The position numbers and the translations under genes were made by a program. Under the pieces are notes generated by a model, which saw only the letters and a program-made list of their open reading frames with translations, ran no database searches and had not been told where the DNA came from. From Bacteroidales bacterium (GTDB lineage: Bacteria > Bacteroidota > Bacteroidia > Bacteroidales > Bacteroidaceae), in the NCBI GenBank assembly GCA_004556745.1, contig SFFY01000004.1, forward strand, positions 1-64,000: a stretch of DNA of 64,000 nt, written 5' to 3'. This document shows positions 57,196-64,000 of this stretch, piece after piece. Every line of letters begins with the position of its first letter. The stretch's first letter is position 1.

Positions 57196-57669
57196 TTAGA
57201 AACGATAAGTTACGGTAAGGCCGAAATTATAGAAGCCCGTAGAAAGTACATCGAATTCATCACCGAGCACAAAGGCAACCATAGGACGATAGTCTACACC
57301 CACAGTGAGAGGCAGTTTCTTTGGCGTGAAACCAAAACCGACCGTGCCGACAGGACCGAACATAAAGTCGTGGTATGCGCCGATGCCTGCGCCGACACCT
57401 GCCCAAAGTTTCCAGGTCGCAAATTTGGGCGTCCAGTCACCCCACTGCTTCACGTTCCAGTTGTAGATTCCTTGTGCGGCAAAACCGTCGCCGAAGTCAA
57501 AGATACCGGCCGTAACGTCAAGGAAATTCTTGTCGCTTAAATGATACTGATACTCAACGTCTACGGTCGCGCCGCCAATGTGCACGCCAAGCGCGTGCTT
57601 CGTGCGCTGTGCCGACATCGTCAGGGCTGTCATGCAAAGCAGGACTGCGAGAAAAAGTTTTTTTGTCAT
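57196..57669 (-). CDS. Small predicted outer-membrane beta-barrel protein
   Basis: 157 residues with a signal peptide (MTKKLFLAVLLCMTALTMSAQ). Short amphipathic strands with many Gly, Phe and Tyr follow (VDVEYQYHLSDKNFLDVTAGIFDFGDGF, GVGAGIGAYHDFMFGPVGTVGFGF), ending YNFGLTVTYRF with terminal Phe. The layout suggests an eight-stranded OmpA/OmpW-sized barrel. I do not recognise a named family, and no partner gene gives a clue. A bidirectional terminator follows. Start at 57669 is supported by the signal peptide. Confidence 0.72.
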   Translation of the reverse strand: MTKKLFLAVLLCMTALTMSAQRTKHALGVHIGGATVDVEYQYHLSDKNFLDVTAGIFDFGDGFAAQGIYNWNVKQWGDWTPKFATWKLWAGVGAGIGAYHDFMFGPVGTVGFGFTPKKLPLTVGVDYRPMVAFVLGDEFDVLSTGFYNFGLTVTYRF

Positions 57670-57793
57670 AATGTAAGGGATTAAGGGTTTGTATTAGATT
57701 AGGGAATTATCCGATAAAAATAGATAATGAGTATTCCGCCCATGCAATTCAGGAATAGAGTTTACTCATATTGCCAAGCACAGCCCCAAATCT

Positions 57794-58162
57794 TTAAATG
57801 GCCTCATTGTAGCCTCTTTTGTAGCCTTCGGCATAGCGCGCACGTTCTCTTAAAGTGGGAAAAACGCTGTTTTCATCGTAACTGGCACGGGGTGTATGGG
57901 CAGCGCGGTCGTAAGCGGCGGCTGCGCGACCGTCTTCATAACCCGCCTCGTAAGCGGCACGGCTGTCTTTTGCCTGGCAGTTTTCAGTTTCAATATTCTC
58001 AAGGGTTTGAATAGTGTCGGGCATGGCATTGCCAGCACTACTGCTTAAGTCGTGCTCAATAGCCGTATCCGCTTGCGCGGGATCGGTGCTCTCTATTTTA
58101 AGCGCGATGACCGTTACAACCGCAATGAGGAAGAGGACGAAGATAGATAATTCGTGTTTCAC
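57794..58162 (-). CDS. Small membrane-anchored protein of unknown function
   Basis: 122 residues. One membrane segment at about 6-22 (SIFVLFLIAVVTVIALKI) is followed by an acidic linker and a C-terminal part with Tyr/Gly/Ala repeats: AAYEAGYEDGRAAAAYDRAA and ARYAEGYKRGYNEA. The YxxGYxxG-like spacing resembles glycine-zipper or packing helices, but no family is recognised. It may be a real small envelope protein; coding likelihood is supported by the composition and the N-terminal anchor. Confidence 0.6.
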   Translation of the reverse strand: MKHELSIFVLFLIAVVTVIALKIESTDPAQADTAIEHDLSSSAGNAMPDTIQTLENIETENCQAKDSRAAYEAGYEDGRAAAAYDRAAHTPRASYDENSVFPTLRERARYAEGYKRGYNEAI

Positions 58163-58350
58163 GGTTCAAGAGGTAAATATCTGTTTGAAGTCTCATCGAT
58201 GAGGCGGGCGTGGGCTTACGCCTCTACTTGTGACCAAATCCTTTTGCAAAATTGAGACTTTGCTGCCAAATCGCTGTGCAAGTTTCTCAAAACTTGATGT
58301 TTCAAAATTACAAACAGATAATATTCAACCTCTTAAAGATGATTTTCCTC

Positions 58351-59451
58351 TTATTTGTTTTGTGCTTGTTCTTCAAATATTGTAGGCGGGCAACCGGCTA
58401 TTGCCGTGAAATTGCGCCACGCCGCACCGCGGGAGCGATAGCCGGCTTCAAAGAAAAGGTCTTGTATTCGCTCATGCTCCGGTTCTTGCAGCCTTTGCCT
58501 GATATAGTTGACCCGCAAGTTGTTGATGTATTCCTTAAACCCGGTGTAGCCCATATCTTGTATGGCTTGGGTGACATACGTCCTGTTGCTGCTTACGGCG
58601 CGGACCAAGTCGTTGAGCAGCAGATCCGGCTCGCGCCACAGTTCCTCCTCTTCCACAACCTGCCGCACTTTCCTCTGTAGCTCGGATGTATGCCCCGCAC
58701 TGTTGCCATTAGTCGTTGACGAAACCTGGACTTGCGGGGCTGGCTTGGAAGGTAGTTGCGGCATTTGCGGCACGGGGATGCGAACGAATAGCTCGATATA
58801 AAGCACGTACAAGGGATATATCAGATAAATAATGGCATGAAGCGAACGCCATGCTACGCTGCGCGTCAGCATATTGCCAATAAACATGACGACGATGAGC
58901 GAAACCACAAAGGTCGTGCGCCTCAACCACGGCTGCCCGGCACTGCTGTGCTTTTTGTCATAATAAATGGTCCATACAAATTCGTAAGGAAACATCAGGC
59001 AGAGCATCAGCAAACGCGCGACGACGTCGGGTTTGTCTATGTTCAGCAGAAGGTCGTTGAAGGTGTGCAGCGGCGTTTCGTGGAAATGAAACAACAAGCC
59101 GTAAAGCCCAACTATCGCCGTCAGGCAGACAAACCCGCCGTAAATATGCCGCGCCGACAACCAGTTGGGACGGGCTACCTCTACGGGATAAAGCGTAAAC
59201 AGGTAGCGGCAAAGCAGTCCGAAGCAGATTTCCCGAAAAGAAAGCACATAATAATAATCCTGTATCTCCTCTGCTCGCAGCATAAAGAACATCTTTTGAA
59301 GCAGCGCATAGGAACTGACCAGTGAGAAAATGCCGAAGAAGAGGCGCGAGCGGTCGCTGTGCTCCTTGCGCGTGGCTATCATATACACGCCGCTCACCAG
59401 CAAGAAGAACCATAGGATAGCGACCAGCATGAGGATAAGCAGGTTGGCCAT
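58351..59451 (-). CDS. Membrane-anchored AraC-type transcription regulator
   Basis: Start chosen at ATG 59451 (MANLLILMLVAILWFFLLVSGVYMIA), giving 366 residues; ATG 59508 is also possible. The N-terminal two thirds carry about six hydrophobic segments (to about 240). A linker follows and then an AraC-type helix-turn-helix domain (about 280-360): LVRAVSSNRTYVTQAIQDMGYTGFKEYINNLRVNYIRQRL and IQDLFFEAGYRSRGAAWRNFTAIAG. Such proteins would sense in or through the membrane and bind DNA directly. It stands between small envelope protein genes and an AspT-type transporter; the target genes are unknown. Confidence 0.85.
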   Translation of the reverse strand: MANLLILMLVAILWFFLLVSGVYMIATRKEHSDRSRLFFGIFSLVSSYALLQKMFFMLRAEEIQDYYYVLSFREICFGLLCRYLFTLYPVEVARPNWLSARHIYGGFVCLTAIVGLYGLLFHFHETPLHTFNDLLLNIDKPDVVARLLMLCLMFPYEFVWTIYYDKKHSSAGQPWLRRTTFVVSLIVVMFIGNMLTRSVAWRSLHAIIYLIYPLYVLYIELFVRIPVPQMPQLPSKPAPQVQVSSTTNGNSAGHTSELQRKVRQVVEEEELWREPDLLLNDLVRAVSSNRTYVTQAIQDMGYTGFKEYINNLRVNYIRQRLQEPEHERIQDLFFEAGYRSRGAAWRNFTAIAGCPPTIFEEQAQNK

Positions 59452-59581
59452 AATGCTTGGACCGTTAAAGAGGGGAAATGGATAGATATATAGAAAACGA
59501 GTAAGCAAGGTGCTCTTGGCATTTGGGTAAATGCACTCTGCCTTGCTTACTCGTTAGCATGACAATATTATTATAAAGATC

Positions 59582-61303
59582 TTAGCTCAAGAATACCAGC
59601 AGCACCACTTGCGCCACAAGGATACGCAGGAACATGGCCAAGGGATAGACGGTGGAGTAGCCCACGGCAGGTGCATCGTTGCCGGCCGTCTGGTTGGCGA
59701 ATGCAAGGGCGGGAGGGTCGGTGTTGGAACCTGCAATCAAGCCCATAAGCGTAAAGTAGTTTAGCTTCAAAACCTTGCGGGCCACAACGCCCATAATCAG
59801 AATAGGGATAATGGTGATGAGGAAGCCCGTCCACACGTAGGTCAGGCCGCCTGCCATAATCGTTTCCCAGAAGTGTGCGCCGGCCTGTATGCCCACGCTC
59901 GAAAGGAAGAGCAGCAAGCCCACTTCGCGCAGCATGAGGTTGGCGGAGGTGGAGGTGTAGGTGTTGATTTTGTAGCGATAGCCGAAAGCACCGATAAGGA
60001 TAGCCACAACGAGCGGGCCGCCGGCGAGACCGAGCTTCATGCCCATGCCCAAGGGGATTTGTCCCACAAGGATACCCAGCATGATGCCGAAGAAGATGGC
60101 GCCCACGTTGGGGTGGTCGAGGCGTTTCACGCTGCTGCCGATGGCTCGCTTCACAGCTTCCACGTTTTCTTCCGTACCCGTCACAAGAATGCGGTCGCCC
60201 ACCTGCAAGCGCAGGTTGCGGTCGGCAAAGAGGTCCATGCCGTTACGCGTCACGCGGGTTACGTTCACGCCGTAAATCGTGCTGAAATGAATTTGGCCGA
60301 AGGTCTTGCCGTTGATTTCCGGCTTGGTGATGACGAGGCGGTGGGAAACGTACTTCTGCTTCTTGTCGATATCGTCCTTCCACGTCTTGCCCTCGATGTT
60401 TTCACCAATCAGCACGGAGATAGGCTCTGCTTCGTCCTCAGCGCAAACGAGGTGAATTTCCATGCCGATTTCAAGCTTCGTCTCGCCGTTGGGGATAGAC
60501 ATCACGCCGTCCTTGATGCAGCGCACCACGACAAACTGGCGGTTGAGGAAGTTGTGCAGGTCTTGCAGCGAGCGCCCTGCCACGGCGGCGTTCGTCACGC
60601 GCAGCACGAGGTGCTTAGGTGTGGCGTGCGGATTGCTTTCCTGCTCCTTGCGGATTTGCTCCTGCTCCTTTTCCAGTTTGATGTTGCAGAGATAGCGCAC
60701 GAGGATAGTGGCGAGAATGATGCCCACAACGCCGAGGGGATAAGCGCAGGCATAGCTCGAGGCGAGATCGGGCACTGCGCCGCCTGCGCCCCAGTCGAAG
60801 CCGGGTTTGCTCGTGAAGTCGGCCACTACCGTGTTGGCTGCGCCGAGACCGGGCGTGTTGGTAATTGCGCCGTACATGGTGCCCACCATCATCGCAAGGT
60901 TGTAGTTCGACGTGTCGAACACGAGGAAGTACAGTCCCAGCATCACTGCCACGTTGAGCAGCACGATGCCCACGGTGATGAGGTTCATGCCAACGCCGCC
61001 CTTCTTGAACGTGGCGAAAAAGCCCGGACCTACTTGCAGGCCGATGCAATACACAAAGAGAATCAAGCCCAATTCTTTTACGAAGTCGATCGTGGCTTTC
61101 TGCTCGGCGTGGTCGATGCCGCCAAAGTAGTTGAACAGGTGTCCCGCCACGATACCCATAAACAGGACGAACGTTACGCCGAGGGCAACGCCGCCGAACT
61201 TGATTTTCCCCAATTTCACGCCCAAGCTGATAACGATGGCATAAAGCACAACAAGGTGGGCAATGGAACCGGGGCTCGTCAGGATATTAATGAACCATTC
61301 CAT
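59582..61303 (-). CDS. AspT/YidE/YbjL-type transporter with two RCK_C domains
   Basis: 573 residues. Two membrane halves (about 10-190 and 390-573), each with an AspT-YidE-type repeat, frame two RCK_C (TrkA-C) domains (about 205-375: SLQDLHNFLNRQFVVVRCIKDG, GDRILVTGTEENVEAVKRAI). The halves hold GLQVGPGFF and SVGIQAGAHFWETI, equivalent positions of the repeat. The family includes the aspartate:alanine antiporter, so amino- or dicarboxylic-acid exchange is likely. A -7 box (61369-61362) lies about 60 bases upstream. It is transcribed alone. Confidence 0.92.
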   Translation of the reverse strand: MEWFINILTSPGSIAHLVVLYAIVISLGVKLGKIKFGGVALGVTFVLFMGIVAGHLFNYFGGIDHAEQKATIDFVKELGLILFVYCIGLQVGPGFFATFKKGGVGMNLITVGIVLLNVAVMLGLYFLVFDTSNYNLAMMVGTMYGAITNTPGLGAANTVVADFTSKPGFDWGAGGAVPDLASSYACAYPLGVVGIILATILVRYLCNIKLEKEQEQIRKEQESNPHATPKHLVLRVTNAAVAGRSLQDLHNFLNRQFVVVRCIKDGVMSIPNGETKLEIGMEIHLVCAEDEAEPISVLIGENIEGKTWKDDIDKKQKYVSHRLVITKPEINGKTFGQIHFSTIYGVNVTRVTRNGMDLFADRNLRLQVGDRILVTGTEENVEAVKRAIGSSVKRLDHPNVGAIFFGIMLGILVGQIPLGMGMKLGLAGGPLVVAILIGAFGYRYKINTYTSTSANLMLREVGLLLFLSSVGIQAGAHFWETIMAGGLTYVWTGFLITIIPILIMGVVARKVLKLNYFTLMGLIAGSNTDPPALAFANQTAGNDAPAVGYSTVYPLAMFLRILVAQVVLLVFLS

Positions 61304-61361
61304 AAATATAAAAAATTGATTGATATAGCTTTTTCACACAGACTTCTTATCGTCCGTGCTG

Positions 61362-61369
61362 CAAAATTA
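61362..61369 (-). promoter_or_regulatory. -7 promoter box of the AspT-type transporter
   Basis: Minus-strand TAATTTTG, about 58 bases before the start codon. The -33 is unclear. Confidence 0.5.
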
Positions 61370-61442
61370 GAGATTTTTTAATAGATAGCAAAAGCAAAAT
61401 GCGGTCTCTAAGGGCAGATAGTTGCAATTAAGGCGGTTTTGC

Positions 61443-61474
61443 TTTGACAATGTGCGGCATTTTTTGTTACTTTG
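61443..61474 (+). promoter_or_regulatory. Promoter-like sequence upstream of the 61529 gene
   Basis: TTTG at 61443-61446 and TTACTTTG about 20 bases later (to 61474). It fits a slightly imperfect TAnnTTTG box, about 55 bases before the ATG. Confidence 0.4.
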
Positions 61475-61528
61475 CAGAAATTAGGAGCAATCTTAGGGAA
61501 TTCGTCTACTAATTAGAGTGACTTTTTT

Positions 61529-62170
61529 ATGAAGAAGCAACTTGTTTTTCTCGTTTTGTCCTTTTGCGCGCTTTTTGCATTTGCGCAGCAAAATCAGGAA
61601 ACGCGGCGTACCAAGAGCGTCCTGCTCTTTCCCGAGTTTCGTGAAGGAAAAGTCGTGCAGTCATTCGGCAGATATGTGACGGCAAAGGTGAATTTCACCC
61701 TTACCAACGGCAAACTTTGCGACATAGCCAACGGCAAGGTGCGCGAGATCGACGTTTCGCGCATTTTCAGCGTGGAGTTCCCTGACGCCAAGTTTATGAA
61801 AGTGCAGGGCGACATGATGGGCGAGGTTGTAGGGCAGGACGGCTATAACTTTCTGCTCAAGGTCACCCTGATAGATAAGGAGCGGGTGCGTCGCGAAACG
61901 GCAGACGGGCTTGAGCAGAAAGCGTTTTTCGTTGATGGTGCCATGCTCGACCTCGAACGCGAGGGACAGTCCGCCAACGAAGGTTACCCTTTGATCGACA
62001 AATACTATTTCAATATTCAAGGCACAGTTATCCCCGCCAACGAAAGCGCGTTCAAGAAGCACGTGGTGCCCGAGCGCAAAAAGGAATTCAAGAAACTGAT
62101 GAACGAGCATTATTGGAGCTGGCGCGACGAGGCTTCGCTCAAGCAGCTGTTCCAGTTTTTGAAGAAATAG
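61529..62170 (+). CDS. Exported protein of unknown function
   Basis: 213 residues with a signal peptide (MKKQLVFLVLSFCALFAFAQ). The mature part reads as a small beta-rich domain (SVLLFPEFREGKVVQSFGRYVTAKVNFTL) followed by a charged helical C-terminus (KKHVVPERKKEFKKLMNEHYWSWRDEASLKQLFQFLKK). I do not recognise a named family. It is probably periplasmic. It lies 33 bases upstream of ung and may be cotranscribed with it. Confidence 0.75.
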   Translation: MKKQLVFLVLSFCALFAFAQQNQETRRTKSVLLFPEFREGKVVQSFGRYVTAKVNFTLTNGKLCDIANGKVREIDVSRIFSVEFPDAKFMKVQGDMMGEVVGQDGYNFLLKVTLIDKERVRRETADGLEQKAFFVDGAMLDLEREGQSANEGYPLIDKYYFNIQGTVIPANESAFKKHVVPERKKEFKKLMNEHYWSWRDEASLKQLFQFLKK

Positions 62171-62203
62171 GGCATTTATAAAATAACACCATTCCCCCTC
62201 CTC

Positions 62204-62866
62204 ATGTCCGTCAAAATTGAACCTACTTGGAACGAGCGGCTGCGCGACGAGTTTGCCGCGCCTTATTTCAGGCAGCTCGTCGACTTTGTGCACGCGGAGT
62301 ACCGGCAGGGTGTGTGCTATCCGCCCGGACGACAGATTTTCAATGCCTTCAACCTTTGCCCGTTCGACAAGGTCAAGGTGGTAATCCTCGGCCAAGACCC
62401 TTATCACGAGGAGGGCCAGGCGGAAGGTCTGTGCTTCTCCGTGGCCGACGGCGTGGCTTTTCCGCCGTCGCTGCAAAACATCTTTAAGGAAATCGCCGAC
62501 GACTTGGGTCGCCCCGTGCCCGCTTCGGGCAGCCTGCGCCGCTGGGCCGAACAGGGCGTGCTACTGCTCAACGCCACGCTCACCGTCCGCGCCCATCAGG
62601 CAGGGTCGCACCAGGGACACGGCTGGGAGACGTTTACCGATGCTGTTGTTCGCCGCCTCGCCATGGAGCGCGACGGACTGGTCTTCATTCTTTGGGGCAG
62701 CTACGCACAGAAAAAAGGCGCTTTCATCGACCGCTCGCGCCACCTTGTGCTGCAAAGCGCACACCCCTCGCCCCTCTCAGCCTATCGTGGTTTTTTCGGC
62801 AATCACCATTTCTCTCTCACCAACGATTACCTCTTACGGCAAGGCAAAATGCCGATTGAGTGGTAA
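62204..62866 (+). CDS. ung: Uracil-DNA glycosylase
   Basis: 220 residues, normal for family 1. The water-activating loop GQDPYH is at 63-68 with catalytic D65. The uracil-binding stretch LLLNATLTVRAHQAGSH and the DNA-intercalation loop HPSPLSAYRGF are intact. It removes uracil from DNA at the start of base-excision repair. Its stop is close to the start of the DUF3109 gene; the longest form of that gene would overlap it by 7 bases. Confidence 0.97.
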   Translation: MSVKIEPTWNERLRDEFAAPYFRQLVDFVHAEYRQGVCYPPGRQIFNAFNLCPFDKVKVVILGQDPYHEEGQAEGLCFSVADGVAFPPSLQNIFKEIADDLGRPVPASGSLRRWAEQGVLLLNATLTVRAHQAGSHQGHGWETFTDAVVRRLAMERDGLVFILWGSYAQKKGAFIDRSRHLVLQSAHPSPLSAYRGFFGNHHFSLTNDYLLRQGKMPIEW

Positions 62867-62901
62867 CCACCTTCATTGTTTCCAACAGCATTTCAAAACG
62901 A

Positions 62902-63501
62902 ATGACTCCCCAAAGACTTCCCTTGCTCCAAGTGGGCGACGTATTGATAACGCCCGACCTCCTGACTGAATATTTCTGCTGCGACCTCGCGGCGTGTGGC
63001 GGCGCATGCTGTATAGAAGGCGATGCCGGCGCCCCCTTGCTGCTCGAAGAGGTGACGGAGATTGAAGACGCGCTCGATGCAGCATGGCCCCACCTCAGCG
63101 CCTCGGCGCAGGCTGTGATTGACAAGCAGGGCGTGGCATATGCCGACCCCGACGGCGACCTCGTTACGAGCATCGTGGGCGGCCGCGACTGCGTGTTTAC
63201 GTGTTACGACAACAACGGCTGCTGCCTCTGCGCCCTCGAAAAGGTATGCCGCGAAGGCAAGACGGCATGGCCGAAACCTATATCCTGCGCTCTATACCCC
63301 CTGCGCGAAAAACGCCTTTCCAACGGACTTGTCGGCCTCAACTACCACCGTTGGAGCATTTGTGACGGCGCGGTCAAGAAAGGCCGCGAACTGCGCCTTC
63401 CGCTCTACCGCTTCCTCAAAGAGCCCCTTATCCGCCGCTTTGGCGAAGCGTGGTATGAGGAACTGGAAGCTGTCGCAAGGGAAATTGATTTACAGAACTA
63501 A
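62902..63501 (+). CDS. DUF3109 family protein with clustered cysteines
   Basis: Start chosen at ATG 62902 (MTPQRLPLLQVGDVLITPDLL), giving 199 residues; ATG 62860 adds 14 residues unlike the family. It contains the DUF3109 signature FCCDLAACGGACCIEGDAGAPL and a second cluster, DCVFTCYDNNGCCLCALEKVC, plus PISCALYPLR and SICDGA. The many Cys residues resemble the YkgJ/Fe-S or zinc-binding family, so it probably binds a metal. Function is unknown. It follows ung by 35 bases. Confidence 0.88.
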   Translation: MTPQRLPLLQVGDVLITPDLLTEYFCCDLAACGGACCIEGDAGAPLLLEEVTEIEDALDAAWPHLSASAQAVIDKQGVAYADPDGDLVTSIVGGRDCVFTCYDNNGCCLCALEKVCREGKTAWPKPISCALYPLREKRLSNGLVGLNYHRWSICDGAVKKGRELRLPLYRFLKEPLIRRFGEAWYEELEAVAREIDLQN

Positions 63502-63577
63502 AAAAACGTAGGTTTAAGGAGCCGGGCGGGCAGATTACACGCGCGCGCGTTACGCATTTTTTTATCCCCAAAAACTA

Positions 63578-63680
63578 TTCAACCCTTCATTTACAACCTA
63601 ACTATCTGTAATAAAATAGGTTGCGAATGAAGGGTTTGTGCTTAAAACCTTTCAGCAATGAAGGGTTGGGAATTTGTGTG
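63578..63680. repeat. Hairpin with repeated ATGAAGGGTT motif
   Basis: CAACCCTTCATTTACAACCTA pairs with TAGGTTGCGAATGAAGGGTT (63578-63598 with about 63620-63640), and ATGAAGGGTT occurs again at 63658. It may act as a terminator for the DUF3109 gene; there is no strong T-run. Confidence 0.55.
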
Positions 63681-63689
63681 TGTCTTGTC

Positions 63690-63880
63690 CTGTCTTTATC
63701 CTGAAAAAGTTGCCCCGATTTTCCTGAATATGGTTGCCCGTTTACCAGTTAAGTTGACCATCTACCACGAATACCTTCTTCTTTCCCCTCGCAATTAGCC
63801 TACTTTCAGCAAGATAGTTTTCACTTCCAGCAAGATAATTTTTACTATCTGCTTGATAGTTTTTACTATCATATAAGAAA
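63690..63880. other. AT-rich gene-free region
   Basis: No credible gene; a 71-residue minus-strand frame (63742-63957) is made of repeats. Several short motifs of GATAGTTTTTACTATC type, matching those left of the palindrome arrays, occur at 63815-63880. Confidence 0.5.
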
Positions 63881-63886
63881 GTTTTT

Positions 63887-63966
63887 GTTACAAACCTTGT
63901 AACGCTTGTTACAAACTTTGTAACACATATTACAAAGTTTGTAATACATGTTAGCAAGTTTGTAAC
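63887..63966. repeat. Palindrome array P3: four 17-bp sites at 21-bp spacing
   Basis: Sites start at 63887, 63908, 63929 and 63950, a period of exactly 21 bp. Forms are GTTACAAACCTTGTAAC, GTTACAAACTTTGTAAC, ATTACAAAGTTTGTAAT and GTTAGCAAGTTTGTAAC. Flanks match P1 and P2 (ATATAAGAAAGTTTTT left, AACAAACTTTTTCTGCGCAGATAATG right). Confidence 0.88.
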
Positions 63967-64000
63967 AAACTTTTTCTGCGCAGATAATGAAAAATATCAG

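Overview
This window is about 64 kb of chromosome from a member of the Bacteroidota, most likely order Bacteroidales and probably Prevotellaceae-like. The evidence is the gene content: DUF5686, YfhO, GHL10, WbqC and DUF3109 proteins, a TonB-dependent receptor with surface lipoproteins, and an acpP-fabF-rnc block. Start regions lack strong Shine-Dalgarno sequences, and several intergenic regions carry the Bacteroidota promoter form TTG-N(19-22)-TAnnTTTG. No rRNA, CRISPR array, prophage or complete insertion sequence was seen. Family names come from reading the proteins, not from database searches.

Layout. 1-1.2 kb: the 5' part of an AT-rich Mef-like MFS efflux gene beside tRNA-Ser(UGA). 1.4-20.8 kb: mostly minus-strand genes: DUF5686 outer-membrane protein, alpha/beta hydrolase, YfhO membrane protein, two GHL10 glycosidase-like proteins, TPR protein, ThrA, Nudix hydrolase, RmuC, HisS and a secreted DNase I-like nuclease. 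20.9-27.9 kb: divergent from that nuclease, a TonB-dependent receptor, two lipoproteins and a NUC1 nuclease lipoprotein, together a candidate extracellular nucleic-acid acquisition locus. 28.0-31.4 kb: acpP, fabF, rnc. 32.0-47.7 kb: GpmI, guanine deaminase-like protein, M16 peptidase, NadB, acyltransferase, SLC13 permease, inositol-phosphate synthase, and a dapB-lepB-wbqC block.

48.2-55.6 kb is the most unusual coding region. A promoter-led plus-strand run encodes six exported or membrane proteins: an LPP20-like protein, a CHASE2 membrane protein without an output domain, a transglutaminase-like protein, a DUF4384-like protein, a predicted outer-membrane protein, and a secreted BspA-repeat/caspase fusion. 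An ECF sigma factor and its probable anti-sigma partner follow. I propose this as an envelope sensing and proteolysis system; its function is inferred, not known. 57-63.5 kb: small envelope proteins, a membrane-anchored AraC-type regulator, an AspT/YidE-type transporter, Ung and a DUF3109 protein.

The intergenic DNA is densely structured. I see three four-unit arrays of a 17-bp palindrome at exactly 21-bp spacing. There is a family of elements ending in CGTTGGTTGAAT with varied interiors, and a short AGTAGGGGCG palindromic element whose edge supplies stop codons to several genes. A roughly 65-bp hairpin element carrying an outward -7 promoter box has apparently inserted into those palindromes. 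There are also GTAAACGAGTAGACGAG repeats, a rearranged pair of TTGTCGTC repeats, and several large imperfect hairpins.
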